Assembly (NCBI GenBank): GCA_016712225.1
Contig: JADJRL010000003.1
Location: 1,013,001-1,077,000, forward strand
Length of the DNA: 64,000 bases
Reading direction: 5' to 3'
From: Candidatus Defluviibacterium haderslevense
GTDB lineage: Bacteria; Bacteroidota; Bacteroidia; Chitinophagales; Saprospiraceae
In this document: one piece after another, positions 36,713 to 45,969 of the stretch
How the letters are laid out: each line of letters opens with the position of its first letter
How positions within the stretch are numbered: position 1 is the first letter of the stretch
The notes under the pieces: model-generated
Told to the model about the DNA's origin: nothing
What the model saw: the letters and a program-made list of their open reading frames with translations, nothing else
The model's database searches: none
Program-made: the position numbers and the translations under genes

Positions 36713-37699
36713 TTATGGCAATTTGATTTTGTCTATTTCCAATTTAAAATTATCTAAGAATTCTTGTAATTTTTTATCAGCAGATTTAGTCCTAAGTTTA
36801 GGGTCTTGTTTGGACGATAATCTTGGTTGTATTGAACCATGAGGTTCATTTATTAGTTTTTCAAGTAGAAATTCCAATCCCATAGAAACATTATTTTTTG
36901 TCCAAACTTGCTTTAAAAATTCAATTATGCCGAATTGATGTAGTAAATTCAATTTAAATGTTTGTTGAATTTTTTCTAAACTTTTTCCTGATAATTTTTC
37001 ATTAGATCTATTCCAATAGTTTACAGGTATTTTTGACAATTCAAAGAAGTATGCAATTAACATTTCTAAATATGGTATCTTATCTTTACTGTTTTCAAAC
37101 AAATTAATCTCTGCAATTTCTAATTTTAATGCATTTATGTGCTTTGTATGAATTTCAAGGTATTTGGATTCTTCTAAAGGATCATAGCTATTTATTGAAA
37201 AGTCATTTCGTAAATCTTGTTCAAGTGAATAGATATATTCTTCAATTATAAGTACTCTATTTCTTTTCTCTTTAAAGTCGGTCCACAGTTTTTTATCATT
37301 TGAAGTTAACCAAGGTTTTTGTATTAATTTTTCTTCAAATTTACTGACCAACTCATAGCGATTTTGATTAATTTCTAGTTCACTAGAAATTATCAATTGA
37401 AGTACAGAATTATATCCGTAATTTTTTAAACCATTTGGCCTGTATAGCTTATCTAAATAAATTTCTAAGTAAGATGGAAAAACTTTTAAATTCTCATTTT
37501 CAATTATATCTTCAATAGTTTCTGTAAAATCTTTTATCTTTCTTTTATTAAATTCATTACAGTCGGAATAATAAAGCTGAAATGATTGCATTTTTAAATT
37601 AAGGAGTTCGCTTGTAATGATTTTGTTCGCAAAATTTGTAGAATATACATCTTCTAGTGGAAGTTTAGTCAATTGTTTATATATATCCTGTATTTTCAT
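36713..37699 (-). CDS. Element-associated hypothetical protein
   Basis: A 328-aa, mostly helical, charged protein without signal peptide or membrane segment. Stretches such as VLIIEEYIYSLEQDLRNDF and YLEIHTKHINALKLEIAEIN are probable coiled coils; the C-terminus is basic. No enzymatic motif. It starts 16 bp after the integrase stop and belongs to the integrase-HTH operon, so a role in recombination or control of the element is likely but unproven. Confidence 0.6.
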   Translation of the reverse strand: MKIQDIYKQLTKLPLEDVYSTNFANKIITSELLNLKMQSFQLYYSDCNEFNKRKIKDFTETIEDIIENENLKVFPSYLEIYLDKLYRPNGLKNYGYNSVLQLIISSELEINQNRYELVSKFEEKLIQKPWLTSNDKKLWTDFKEKRNRVLIIEEYIYSLEQDLRNDFSINSYDPLEESKYLEIHTKHINALKLEIAEINLFENSKDKIPYLEMLIAYFFELSKIPVNYWNRSNEKLSGKSLEKIQQTFKLNLLHQFGIIEFLKQVWTKNNVSMGLEFLLEKLINEPHGSIQPRLSSKQDPKLRTKSADKKLQEFLDNFKLEIDKIKLP

Positions 37700-37714
37700 T
37701 TGAATAATTATTGA

Positions 37715-39070
37715 TTATGAATTAAAATAATGATGATTCTCAAGTAATTTCGCATTTTCTTCTTCATCTATCATTATGTATTTCATAAAACTGGATTCAG
37801 TTTTATGTCCTGTAAATTTCATAATTGCAAGTGCAGGGATATTATCTTTAAACATTAATGTAGCTCCTGTCCTTCGTGCTGTATGGGATGAAATAAGTTC
37901 ATACTTAGGATATTCATTAACCTCTGTTATTCCTCCTTTTGTTTTTTTAATTTGAACTAAATTTGTGAATCCTGCTTTTTCTCCTATCTCTTTAATTTTA
38001 ATGTTAAAGGTTTGTTCTGCTATCTTTGGAAATCCATTTGGATATTTATTCAGAATTGTTTTTAAATTTGGTTTTATAGGGATAATTATTTTTTCTTTGC
38101 CTTTTTGTTGAATAAGGATTATTTTGTTGTCATGAATGTTTGTTTCGGTTAATTTACTATAATCACTCCATCTTTGAGCTGTATAACACCCCACCAAAAA
38201 GAGATCACGGATTAAGTTCAAGTTGGAATCTATTGGTAGGTCCAAATTATAAAGGCTTTCAAGCTCTTGTTCAGTCAATGCGATATTCATAACTCTTTCA
38301 GAAAGTGTTTCAAATCTTCTATCCCTGAATATATTGTTTGTGTGAATATTTTCGTCCATTGACGCTTGGGAAATAACTTTTAATTGCTTAATTAGTCTGC
38401 CAATAAAATTTTTACTAAGTTTATTGGTATTGCCAAAAAGCAGAAAATCGTTATAAAACGTAATGGAGAGATCTGTCCATTTTAATTTTTGATTTTTTGA
38501 ATATTCAAAACTTTTTAACTGTACAAGAAGTCCAGAATAATTTTTAATTGTACCCAAAGTGTATCTATTACCTTTACTTTTTCCAGTTGCAATTGTCCTA
38601 GAGCCATTCCTAATTTCATAAATAAATGCAATTAAATAGTCACAAATGAAATTTTTATCAATTTTTTCACCATTAATTTCTTTTTTAAGTTTTTTAGGAC
38701 TTTCTTTTATTGTGTTCTCAGATTGCTTAATATTAGCATTTAGTCGGTTTTTAAGATCTCGTTCATTTATAGCCTGACTATTGAATTTACAATTACTTAA
38801 ATATCCATCAACTTCGTTGGTAATATTGTTCAATCTGATTTCAATATTGGTAAGCAATGAATCCAAATTAGGGATCTGGGTTTTATATTCCCTGATTATA
38901 CCTTTGTCTTTAATTGGTTTCTGATTGATTTTGTCCCACAATTCTGGGTATATTTTGACACCTGTTCCGTATATAAACCTCCCACCATTAAAATGGCTTC
39001 TGTATCGGATTGAAGTTTCTTTAGAAGGATCACCATTAGATTTTAATTCAAAGAAATGATTTTGTTTCAT
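37715..39070 (-). CDS. Tyrosine recombinase (integrase)
   Basis: A 451-aa phage-type integrase. The N-terminal 120 residues are an arm-binding region (SIRYRSHFNGGRFIYGTGVK), residues 155-260 a SAM-like core-binding domain, and the catalytic domain carries the first Arg in CYTAQRWSDYSKL, the H-x-x-R box SSHTARRTGATLMF, GHKTESSF and the Tyr nucleophile in MKYIMID near residue 436. It cuts and joins DNA at att sites. It sits about 185 bp from the 3' end of tRNA-Cys, the classic site for such enzymes, and is divergent from it in function, pointing into the island. Confidence 0.95.
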   Translation of the reverse strand: MKQNHFFELKSNGDPSKETSIRYRSHFNGGRFIYGTGVKIYPELWDKINQKPIKDKGIIREYKTQIPNLDSLLTNIEIRLNNITNEVDGYLSNCKFNSQAINERDLKNRLNANIKQSENTIKESPKKLKKEINGEKIDKNFICDYLIAFIYEIRNGSRTIATGKSKGNRYTLGTIKNYSGLLVQLKSFEYSKNQKLKWTDLSITFYNDFLLFGNTNKLSKNFIGRLIKQLKVISQASMDENIHTNNIFRDRRFETLSERVMNIALTEQELESLYNLDLPIDSNLNLIRDLFLVGCYTAQRWSDYSKLTETNIHDNKIILIQQKGKEKIIIPIKPNLKTILNKYPNGFPKIAEQTFNIKIKEIGEKAGFTNLVQIKKTKGGITEVNEYPKYELISSHTARRTGATLMFKDNIPALAIMKFTGHKTESSFMKYIMIDEEENAKLLENHHYFNS

Positions 39071-39210
39071 GAATAGAATTTATACTCAAATATAATATAA
39101 ATATCCATTCAGGTGTAGTTTTAGGTGTACAAATTAGTTTATTATCCTTTATAAAGGGTGATAAAGTAAAATGCCTATATTTTCATAAAGCATTGATAAT
39201 GAGACTAAAA

Positions 39211-39243
39211 TAAAAAATCCCTTTACCATAATTGATAAAGGGA
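39211..39243 (-). terminator. Intrinsic terminator of tRNA-Cys
   Basis: Read on the minus strand, TCCCTTTATC pairs with GGTAAAGGGA around a 6-base loop (39243-39218), followed by TTTTTTA (39217-39211). It lies 12 bp after the tRNA 3' end. Confidence 0.75.
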
Positions 39244-39254
39244 AATACTTTTTG

Positions 39255-39325
39255 AGGTCGAGAGCGGATTCGAACCGCTGTAGCAGCTTTTGCAGAGCTG
39301 AGCCTAGCCACTCGGCCACCCGACC
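39255..39325 (-). tRNA. tRNA-Cys (anticodon GCA)
   Basis: A full cloverleaf: acceptor GGTCGGG/CTCGACC with one G-T pair, a D-arm, anticodon stem CAGCT/AGCTG with loop CTGCAAA (anticodon GCA), and T-arm GCGG-TTCGAAT-CCGC. The discriminator base is U, which is the identity element for cysteine. CCA is not encoded. It is the probable integration site for the element carrying the neighbouring integrase. Confidence 0.97.
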
Positions 39326-39338
39326 CTGAATTGGAGTG

Positions 39339-39346
39339 CAAATATA
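39339..39346 (-). promoter_or_regulatory. -7 promoter element of tRNA-Cys
   Basis: TATATTTG on the minus strand matches TAnnTTTG and lies 13 bp before the tRNA 5' end. A clear upstream TTTG box is not seen. Confidence 0.6.
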
Positions 39347-39427
39347 GAAATATGTAGGTATTCATCACTAAATCCTTAAAAGTTTTTGTCGGTTTCATAG
39401 CTTTGAGTTGCATTTTGCACTTATAAT

Positions 39428-40542
39428 ATGACTGAAAAACAATGTATTGAGGCTGTTGGACATCATGAAATAGTCGTTAAATCACCCGGTAGGATTAATT
39501 TAATTGGGGAACATACGGACTATAACCAGGGCCTTTGCCTGCCTGCAGCAATAGACAGGGCCGTTTTTATTGGCCTTTCAAAGTCTGAAACGACTCAGAT
39601 TAATGCTCTGGATGTTCACAACTCGTGGACTGAGTCCAGTTCAGTTAAGCTGGATTGGCTGGTTTATTTTAAGGGTGTCATAGACTTGTTGAAACAAAGA
39701 GGGATTCAAATACCTCCATTTAGCCTCGATTTTACCTCAACTTTACCTTCGGGAGCAGGTTTGTCTTCTTCATCTGCCATTTGTTGTGGTTTTTTATTTG
39801 GGTTAAACGAACTGTTCAATTGGAACTTTTCAACTGCAGAAATGACTCAAATGTCTGTTAGGGCTGAACAAGCTTCAGGACTAATGGGCGGAATGATGGA
39901 CCAGATTTCAATTTTCAATGGCAAAAAGATCATGCCCTACTCATTCATTGTGACACTTGGGAATTCGAATACATTAATGCACAACTTAATGATATGGTGT
40001 GGCTTATAGTCGACACTAAAGTGAAACACAAATTAGTCGATACCGATTATAATTCCAGAAGTTCAGCCTGTGCTACAATAACTTCAAAACTTCAGAAATA
40101 TATACCTAATCTTAAGGCTATCAGTGGGCTTAATATTGGTCAATTAAATACCTCTTTGCCACACTTAACTCCCACCGAACTGGATTATTTGTCTTATGTT
40201 CTAGAAGAAAATGAGCGTGTTAAATCATTCGCGCTAGGCTTAAAAGACCATAATATCCACGATTTATCCAGCTTACTTTTTTCAGGCCACGAGGGGTTAC
40301 GATATAAATATAGCGTCAGTTGTCCAGAACTGGATTTTTTGATAGATTTTGCAAAATCCAATCCCATAAATCATGGTGCCAGAATGATGGGAGGAGGATT
40401 TGGGGGTAGTACATTACATTTGCTCCAATCCAGTGATGTTCAAAAATATTCAAATGAAATTGGAAAAGCTTATTATGATCAATTTGGTTTCTTACCCGAT
40501 ATTTTTGAAGCTGTAATTGATGATGGAATTCATTTAGTATAA
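39428..40542 (+). pseudogene. galK: Galactokinase, split by a one-base deletion
   Basis: Two frames (39428-40009 and, in the next phase, about 39928-40542) together make one 371-aa GHMP kinase. The first has SPGRINLIGEHTDY and LPSGAGLSSSSAI (ATP site), the second has IVDTKVKHKLVDTDYNSR and GARMMGGGFGGSTL. Reading the second frame upstream from 39928 gives DHALLIHCDTWEFEYINAQL, the expected linker, so the break is at the A5 run 39923-39927, where a sixth A restores the frame. The enzyme phosphorylates galactose; galM lies 7 kb away. Either a sequencing error or a recent mutation. Confidence 0.9.
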
Positions 40543-40885
40543 TTAACCGAACATAATTATTGTCCCCTCGTTTACCAAATTATATTTTGTCAAATCACTT
40601 TAGTAGGATTGCGATATAACTCAAAACAAAAATGCCTAGCTCGAAGGCGAAAAAATTATTTACTTTTACATGAAATTAGAAGCTAGCAATTGAATAGGAA
40701 TTGACCTTATAACCAACATCAAACTTGTTGCGATTTATAAATTTTGAAAGGCAATTCTTAAATTTTAGAATTCTAATGTTTACAACTCAATTGACAGCAA
40801 ATACAATTATTGTTGGCATGGAGTCCGTAACCTAAAACCTAGCATGACAATATATTTATTTTATAGATTAAAATTTTAAGGATTA
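40543..40885. other. Intergenic region galK-lysA
   Basis: About 340 bp without a credible gene. I see no consensus promoter, terminator or conserved RNA in it. Confidence 0.4.
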
Positions 40886-42112
40886 ATGAAATTAGAAAAT
40901 GGTGTTTTTAGGGTTCAGGGAATAGATGTTTTAGAATTAGTCAAAACATATCAAACACCCCTTTATGTATACGATAGTGAAATTATTAAACGACAATTGG
41001 ATCGCTTGAAGCATGCTTTTAATGTACCTGAACTTGGCATACACTTCGCTTGCAAAGCATTGAATAATATTAATATTTTGAGATTATTGAAATCCTGGGG
41101 CGCAGGTTTAGATACTGTATCTATCCAAGAGATTTGGACCGGAATTCATGCAGGTTTTGATCCCAGTGAAATTATTTATACACCCAATTGTGTAGGTCCT
41201 GACGAGATCGAAATGGCCATCAGTCTTGGGGTCCAAATCAACATTGATCATATAGAAACCCTTGAATACATTGGTCAGCATTATCCGGATACTAAAATTT
41301 GTATTCGGATTAATCCCCATGTTATGGCCGGTGGAAATGATAAAATTAGTGTGGGGCACATTGACTCTAAGTTTGGAATTTCTATTTATCAAATGCCTTT
41401 AGTAGAACGACTGGTCAAGGCTTTAAAATTAAATATTAATGGGCTTCATATGCATACCGGATCAGATATTTTAGACCCTGGTGTGTTTGGATTGGCGTCA
41501 GATATTTTGTTTGATGTTGCCCGAAAATTTTCAGATCTGGAGTTTATTGATTTTGGTAGTGGTTTAAAAGTACCTTATAAAGAAGATGATGTATGCACAG
41601 ATGTTGAAGAAATCGGTGAAATGTTATCTCTGAAATTTAATCAATTTTGTAGTGAATACGGCCGTAAATTGAAATTATTTTTTGAGCCCGGCAAATATTT
41701 GGTTTCTGAATCCGGCTTTTTTTTAGTCAAAACGAATGTCATCAAACAAACTCCATCCACGGTTTTTGCGGGTGTTGATTCAGGTTTGAATCATTTGATA
41801 AGACCGATGTTTTATGGATCTTATCACCATATCCTTAATATATCCAATCCGGCTGGAAAACCACGAGTTTATAATGTGGTCGGTTATATCTGTGAAACAG
41901 ATACCTTCGCCAGTAATCGGGTTATTCCGGAAATTCATCCGGGCGATATATTATGTTTTGAAAATGCCGGAGCCTACTGCTTTACGATGAGTTCCAATTA
42001 TAATTCCAGATTTAAACCCGCAGAAGTTTTGGTACATAATGGAGCACATCATCTCGTTCGCAATCGGGATACCATTGATGATTTATTGCGCAACCAAATA
42101 CAAGTTATATAA
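40886..42112 (+). CDS. lysA: Diaminopimelate decarboxylase
   Basis: A 408-aa fold-type III PLP enzyme for the last step of lysine synthesis (meso-diaminopimelate to lysine). FACKALNN near residue 53 holds the PLP lysine; GLHMHTGSDI, DFGSGLKVPY and EPGKYLVSESG line the PLP phosphate and substrate pockets; ENAGAYCFTMSSNYNSR near the end is the typical C-terminal block. The length matches Bacteroidota LysA. It starts an apparent group with the SRPBCC protein 11 bp downstream. Confidence 0.9.
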   Translation: MKLENGVFRVQGIDVLELVKTYQTPLYVYDSEIIKRQLDRLKHAFNVPELGIHFACKALNNINILRLLKSWGAGLDTVSIQEIWTGIHAGFDPSEIIYTPNCVGPDEIEMAISLGVQINIDHIETLEYIGQHYPDTKICIRINPHVMAGGNDKISVGHIDSKFGISIYQMPLVERLVKALKLNINGLHMHTGSDILDPGVFGLASDILFDVARKFSDLEFIDFGSGLKVPYKEDDVCTDVEEIGEMLSLKFNQFCSEYGRKLKLFFEPGKYLVSESGFFLVKTNVIKQTPSTVFAGVDSGLNHLIRPMFYGSYHHILNISNPAGKPRVYNVVGYICETDTFASNRVIPEIHPGDILCFENAGAYCFTMSSNYNSRFKPAEVLVHNGAHHLVRNRDTIDDLLRNQIQVI

Positions 42113-42123
42113 TCATAAAAACT

Positions 42124-42579
42124 ATGAATCCATTAGTTGTAACAAATCAAATATTTATTCATGCACCAATTGAATCCGTATGGGATACTTTGGTGAATCC
42201 TCAAAAAACTAAAATATATATGTTTGGTTGTGAGACTATTTCTGATTGGAACATTGGTAGCGCTTTACTTTGGGAGGGCGAACATGAAGGAAATAAAATG
42301 GTCTTTGTCAAAGGATATATTTTAGACCTGCAATATCCCAATAAATTAATTTATTCTGTGATTGACCCTTTTGCAAAAATGGAAGATATTCCACAAAACT
42401 ATTTAAGGGTTACTTATGATCTTAGATCTATAGATGAACATACTGAATTAACAGTATCTCAGGATGGTTTTGAACATGCAGCTGATGGACAAAAAAGGTA
42501 TAAAGATGTATACAATGATGGCAAAGGTTGGGAACCGATTCTTATCGAAATAAAAAAATTGGTAGAGCACTCAAAATAA
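42124..42579 (+). CDS. SRPBCC (AHSA1-like) domain protein
   Basis: A 151-aa single-domain protein with the START-like ligand-binding fold: FIHAPIESVWDTLVNPQK at the start, GSALLWEGEHEGN, VKGYILDLQYPNKLIYSVID and a C-terminal helix YNDGKGWEPILIEIKKLVEH. These are typical of the activator-of-Hsp90-ATPase-like SRPBCC family, which bind hydrophobic ligands. The ligand is unknown. It is 11 bp after lysA and 17 bp before the phosphorylase start. Confidence 0.8.
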   Translation: MNPLVVTNQIFIHAPIESVWDTLVNPQKTKIYMFGCETISDWNIGSALLWEGEHEGNKMVFVKGYILDLQYPNKLIYSVIDPFAKMEDIPQNYLRVTYDLRSIDEHTELTVSQDGFEHAADGQKRYKDVYNDGKGWEPILIEIKKLVEHSK

Positions 42580-42596
42580 TTCGTGCTCACAAAATA

Positions 42597-43463
42597 ATGA
42601 ATAACTCCCTAAAAGCATCAGAACTCATACTCAATCCAGATGGATCCATTTACCATTTGAATTTGTTGCCAGAAGATATAGCTCCTACTATATTTTTAGT
42701 GGGCGATCAAAATAGAGTACCAGAAGTTTCAAAACACTTTGACTTCATAGAATTAAAAAAATCCAATAGAGAATTCATAGCACATACCGGCTACATAGGC
42801 AATAAAAGACTTACTGTATTAAGTACAGGTATAGGTTCAGATAATATAGATATTGTATTGAACGAATTAGATGCTTTGGTTAACATAGATTTTGGACTTC
42901 GGGAAATTAAAGCAGAAAAACAATCATTACAATTAATCCGAATTGGAACATCAGGTAGTTTACAGAATGACATTGAAATCAATTCTATTTTGGTATCTGA
43001 ATATGGTCTTGGATTAGATCATTTACTTCACTTTTATGCATTAGAGCGCGATATTGTAATTGCAAAAAAAATTAAAGAACATTTGGATTTACCATTTATA
43101 GATCCTTATTTCGTTAAAGCTTCAGATCCATTATTAAATTTATTTTCAAATCATTTTAGAACCGGAATAACTGCATCCTGTCCCGGTTTTTATGCTCCTC
43201 AAGGAAGAATGTTACGTGGACAAACAGTCTCAACCCAATTGATTAGTAAATTAAATACCTTATTCATTCATCAACAAATTATTACGAATTTTGAAATGGA
43301 GACAGCTTCCATTTATGGCATGGCAAAAGTATTAGGCCATCAAGCCATTTCAGTGAATTGCATTTTAGCCAATCGCATTTCAAATCAGTTTAGTACCAAT
43401 CCGCAAGCTGTAATTCATAAAGCTATTCAGGAAGTAATTGATGTATATTTGAATCAAAAATAA
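42597..43463 (+). CDS. Nucleoside phosphorylase (uridine phosphorylase-like)
   Basis: A 289-aa PNP/UDP phosphorylase-family protein. FLVGDQNRVPEVSKHF resembles the phosphate-binding G-D-x-x-R near the start, VLSTGIGSDNIDIVLNEL and RIGTSGSLQNDI are the family's G-T-x-G core, and NFEMETASIYGMA holds the E-M-E-x-x ribose site. It would cleave nucleosides with phosphate in salvage. The start is taken at 42597 (MNNSLK); an in-frame ATG at 42528 would overlap the SRPBCC gene. It converges on the channel-like gene with a 10-bp gap. Confidence 0.85.
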   Translation: MNNSLKASELILNPDGSIYHLNLLPEDIAPTIFLVGDQNRVPEVSKHFDFIELKKSNREFIAHTGYIGNKRLTVLSTGIGSDNIDIVLNELDALVNIDFGLREIKAEKQSLQLIRIGTSGSLQNDIEINSILVSEYGLGLDHLLHFYALERDIVIAKKIKEHLDLPFIDPYFVKASDPLLNLFSNHFRTGITASCPGFYAPQGRMLRGQTVSTQLISKLNTLFIHQQIITNFEMETASIYGMAKVLGHQAISVNCILANRISNQFSTNPQAVIHKAIQEVIDVYLNQK

Positions 43464-43473
43464 ATATTGGGAA

Positions 43474-44172
43474 TTATTGTTCCTGCTTGACTTTAGATTT
43501 GAATTGACTGATTAGAAAGATCAAAAACATACTACACCAAATCGATTGAATTTTACTCAACTGAGTAATCAGTGGAATAGGATGCATAATTCCATCATTG
43601 AATGAAACGATGCCTAGACTATAACCAATGCATTCCGCATAATTTTCCATCCCAAGTGGAAAAGTAAGTCCCATAGCACCAGGGATGATCAGTGACATGA
43701 GATCATAAAATCCACCCCAAGAAATGATAATGGTTAAATAAGTTGCTACAGATGCCCATAATTTAGCTTGCATTGTTTTTTTATCACTTAATAAATCCTG
43801 GATAAAAAATATCAGCACAGACATTTCAAGAATAAATAAGGTAATATGCACTAATATCAATCCGGTTCGTTTTAAAAATTCTAAATCATAAAATGGATTC
43901 TCCAATATTAAAGTAGTAATAAAAATGAATAATATGGCATAGAGCACCAACTTTTTAATCAATCGATGTTCTGTGGAAATTCGAATCATATTGTAGAGTA
44001 CCAGTCCATACAGTCCACTAGCCAATAAAACAAAAATTTTAGGACCTATATCCTGAAGGGAATATCCGATTAAATTAAAAATTTCCTTTCCTATGATCAA
44101 TGCAACAATAAAAAATAATTGACCGTAAACTAAACTCTTGCATGATTCATATTCATTTTTAAAACTCAACAT
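43474..44172 (-). CDS. Multipass membrane protein resembling an ion channel with a degenerate pore
   Basis: A 232-aa protein with about six membrane helices. The end, YSLGIVSFNDGIMHPIPLIT then QLSKIQSIWCSMFLIFLISQF, aligns in layout with the pore and last helix of Ion_trans_2-type potassium channels (Y-F-S-x-x-T-L-T-T-x-G-Y-G-D-x-x-P, then Q-x-x-x-x-x-E). The T-x-G-Y-G selectivity filter is absent here (V-S-F-N-D). It may be a channel-derived protein of changed selectivity or a non-conducting relative. It is transcribed after trmB (41-bp gap). Confidence 0.5.
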   Translation of the reverse strand: MLSFKNEYESCKSLVYGQLFFIVALIIGKEIFNLIGYSLQDIGPKIFVLLASGLYGLVLYNMIRISTEHRLIKKLVLYAILFIFITTLILENPFYDLEFLKRTGLILVHITLFILEMSVLIFFIQDLLSDKKTMQAKLWASVATYLTIIISWGGFYDLMSLIIPGAMGLTFPLGMENYAECIGYSLGIVSFNDGIMHPIPLITQLSKIQSIWCSMFLIFLISQFKSKVKQEQ

Positions 44173-44213
44173 AACCCTGAATTAAAAGTAATGAGCAAAA
44201 TTGGATCTTATAA

Positions 44214-44909
44214 TTATTCCACGTATTTAAAACAAATATATTTAATTTTTAAACCTTTAGCAAGATGTTTTTTTTCGTAATGGGTTTTGATGGCTAATTC
44301 CGGACAATATAAAGGCTTGTCGTATATATCATCATCCGTATAAATAATTTTATATTTTGGATGTGCATCTATTGACTGTAGACTAAATTGATATAATGTT
44401 GGGTCATCCGTTTTAAGATGTAATAAGGCTTCTGATTTTAATACTTGGGAATAAATGTCTAAAAAATAATTCGATGTTAATCTTTTTATAGCTTTACCAT
44501 GATTCAAAAATGGGTCCGGAAAAGTTATCCAGATTTGATCAACTTCTCGCTGATCAAAAAAAGCAGTAAGCAATTCAATTCGGGTTCTTACAAAAGCGAC
44601 TTGATTAAGTTTCAGATTTAACGATTGAGATGCGCCCTTCCACATTCGAGCTCCCTTAATATCAATACCTATATAGTTCCGATTTGGAATCAACTGCGCC
44701 ATGCCTACACAATATTCTCCACCTCCACAGGCAAGCTCTAATATAAGTTCTTGATTGTTCTTAAAATACGAAGCATTCCAGGAACCTTTATAATCCACGA
44801 ATTGGTTATAATGAACCATTAATTTTGGCTCCTTGTAACTCAAATTCTCAAATACATTTGGAAAAGTAAGATTTTCGGCAAACTTTTCTAATTTAGATCG
44901 CTGACTCAT
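44214..44909 (-). CDS. trmB: tRNA (guanine-N7-)-methyltransferase
   Basis: A 231-aa Rossmann-fold methyltransferase that makes m7G46 in tRNA variable loops. LILELACGGGEYCVGMAQLI is the AdoMet motif I, NRNYIGIDIKGARMWKGA follows, and QIWITFPDPFL is the TrmB signature (F-P-D-P), with LKTDDPTLYQFSL near the end. The usual second motif loop is slightly divergent. It lies 3 bp after the hydrolase-like gene, so the hydrolase-trmB-channel genes are probably one unit. Confidence 0.9.
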   Translation of the reverse strand: MSQRSKLEKFAENLTFPNVFENLSYKEPKLMVHYNQFVDYKGSWNASYFKNNQELILELACGGGEYCVGMAQLIPNRNYIGIDIKGARMWKGASQSLNLKLNQVAFVRTRIELLTAFFDQREVDQIWITFPDPFLNHGKAIKRLTSNYFLDIYSQVLKSEALLHLKTDDPTLYQFSLQSIDAHPKYKIIYTDDDIYDKPLYCPELAIKTHYEKKHLAKGLKIKYICFKYVE

Positions 44910-44912
44910 TTA

Positions 44913-45728
44913 TTATAACACCTTTGCTAATTGGTCTAAAAATTTTGTGTAATCAGTTGTTTCGAAAATATCTACATTTTGTTCCTGATCAATGGGTATC
45001 ATGTTATTTGGATCAGTTAACAACTGTTGCAATTGAATAGCTTCCTCTGGTGTACATTCTCTGGATCGGTTACTTTGCAGGATATAAGTAGGGCTTATAC
45101 TATTGGGAAGATATTCATAAACATTAAAATCATACTTCAATTCATAAGGCAACAGTAATGCCGGATAATGACTTCGAATCCAGTTTCTCAAACCATAAAT
45201 TGGATTTTCTAAAATAACAAATCGAGCTGGATTTAAGGTAGCTAAATAACTTGCAACAGCAGTTCCAAGTCCTGCGCCATAAATAATAATACTATCTTCA
45301 TGCATCCTGGTTTTTAACCATGAATAGGTCAATTGACCATCTTCATACCAATTTATTTCAGAAGGATTTCCATAAGATTTACCATATCCTCTATAATCTG
45401 GAATAACTACATTCAAACCTCTTTCTGTAAAAGCCGGTACATAAGCAGCCCAAGCGTCAGCACTTTGTCTGGCACCATGCAAAAAAAGTACAGTGGCTTT
45501 AGCTGGAATAGAAGATTTGAAGTACAATACATTTATTTGTTCTTCATTCGGATGTTTCAATTTGAATTCTTTAAAAGAACCAGATAGATTATATTTAGTG
45601 GATGATGTATGTCTTACTGGGGTAAAGGCAATAAAATTAATAAAGATATATATAAAAAAAATTCCTACGATATAAAGCATTAATATCGAGGTTAATAATA
45701 TTGCAGTTCTTTTAATAGTTAGTTGCAT
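44913..45728 (-). CDS. Alpha/beta-hydrolase-fold protein with a lost catalytic triad
   Basis: A 271-aa protein with an N-terminal membrane helix (ILLTSILMLYIVGIFFIYIF) and a clear hydrolase fold: TVLFLHGARQSADAW (oxyanion strand), VVIPDYRGYGKSYG and IIIYGAGLGTAVASYLA. The nucleophile elbow in this family reads G-x-S-x-G; here it is G-A-G-L-G, so the serine is glycine. The expected Asp (QSNRSRECTP) and His (QEQNVDIFE) positions are also changed. It is probably a pseudo-enzyme with a binding or structural role at the inner membrane. It overlaps the trmB operon. Confidence 0.8.
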   Translation of the reverse strand: MQLTIKRTAILLTSILMLYIVGIFFIYIFINFIAFTPVRHTSSTKYNLSGSFKEFKLKHPNEEQINVLYFKSSIPAKATVLFLHGARQSADAWAAYVPAFTERGLNVVIPDYRGYGKSYGNPSEINWYEDGQLTYSWLKTRMHEDSIIIYGAGLGTAVASYLATLNPARFVILENPIYGLRNWIRSHYPALLLPYELKYDFNVYEYLPNSISPTYILQSNRSRECTPEEAIQLQQLLTDPNNMIPIDQEQNVDIFETTDYTKFLDQLAKVL

Positions 45729-45759
45729 TTCCTGAATGGAGGCAAGTTAAGCATAAATG

Positions 45760-45783
45760 AGCCTTTTATCAAACATAAAGGCT
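45760..45783 (-). terminator. Hairpin downstream of rsmB
   Basis: AGCCTTT and AAAGGCT (7 bp) around a 10-base loop, located between the rsmB stop and the hydrolase start, both on the minus strand. The T-run after it is poor, so termination is uncertain. Confidence 0.35.
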
Positions 45784-45969
45784 AAGAATCTCATATGAAA
45801 TTGGTCTGTACGCGCAATTACATACTTATTCAAGGTTTAGTTTTCTTGCTTTACTTTGAATGATTTACCCCTATAAAAATGGTTCAAAAAGATTTAACTC
45901 GAATTGAAATGATTTTTAAATAGAAATAAAATAAAATGCAAGACAATAGATCAATTTTTATTAAAATAT

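Noticed and set aside
1..39254. Retron or diversity-generating retroelement
   Set aside because: No reverse transcriptase motif was seen in any frame and no template/variable repeat pair was found.
39923..39927. Programmed ribosomal frameshifting in galK
   Set aside because: An A5 run alone, without a stimulatory hairpin or a known case in galactokinases, is better explained by a one-base deletion or sequencing error.
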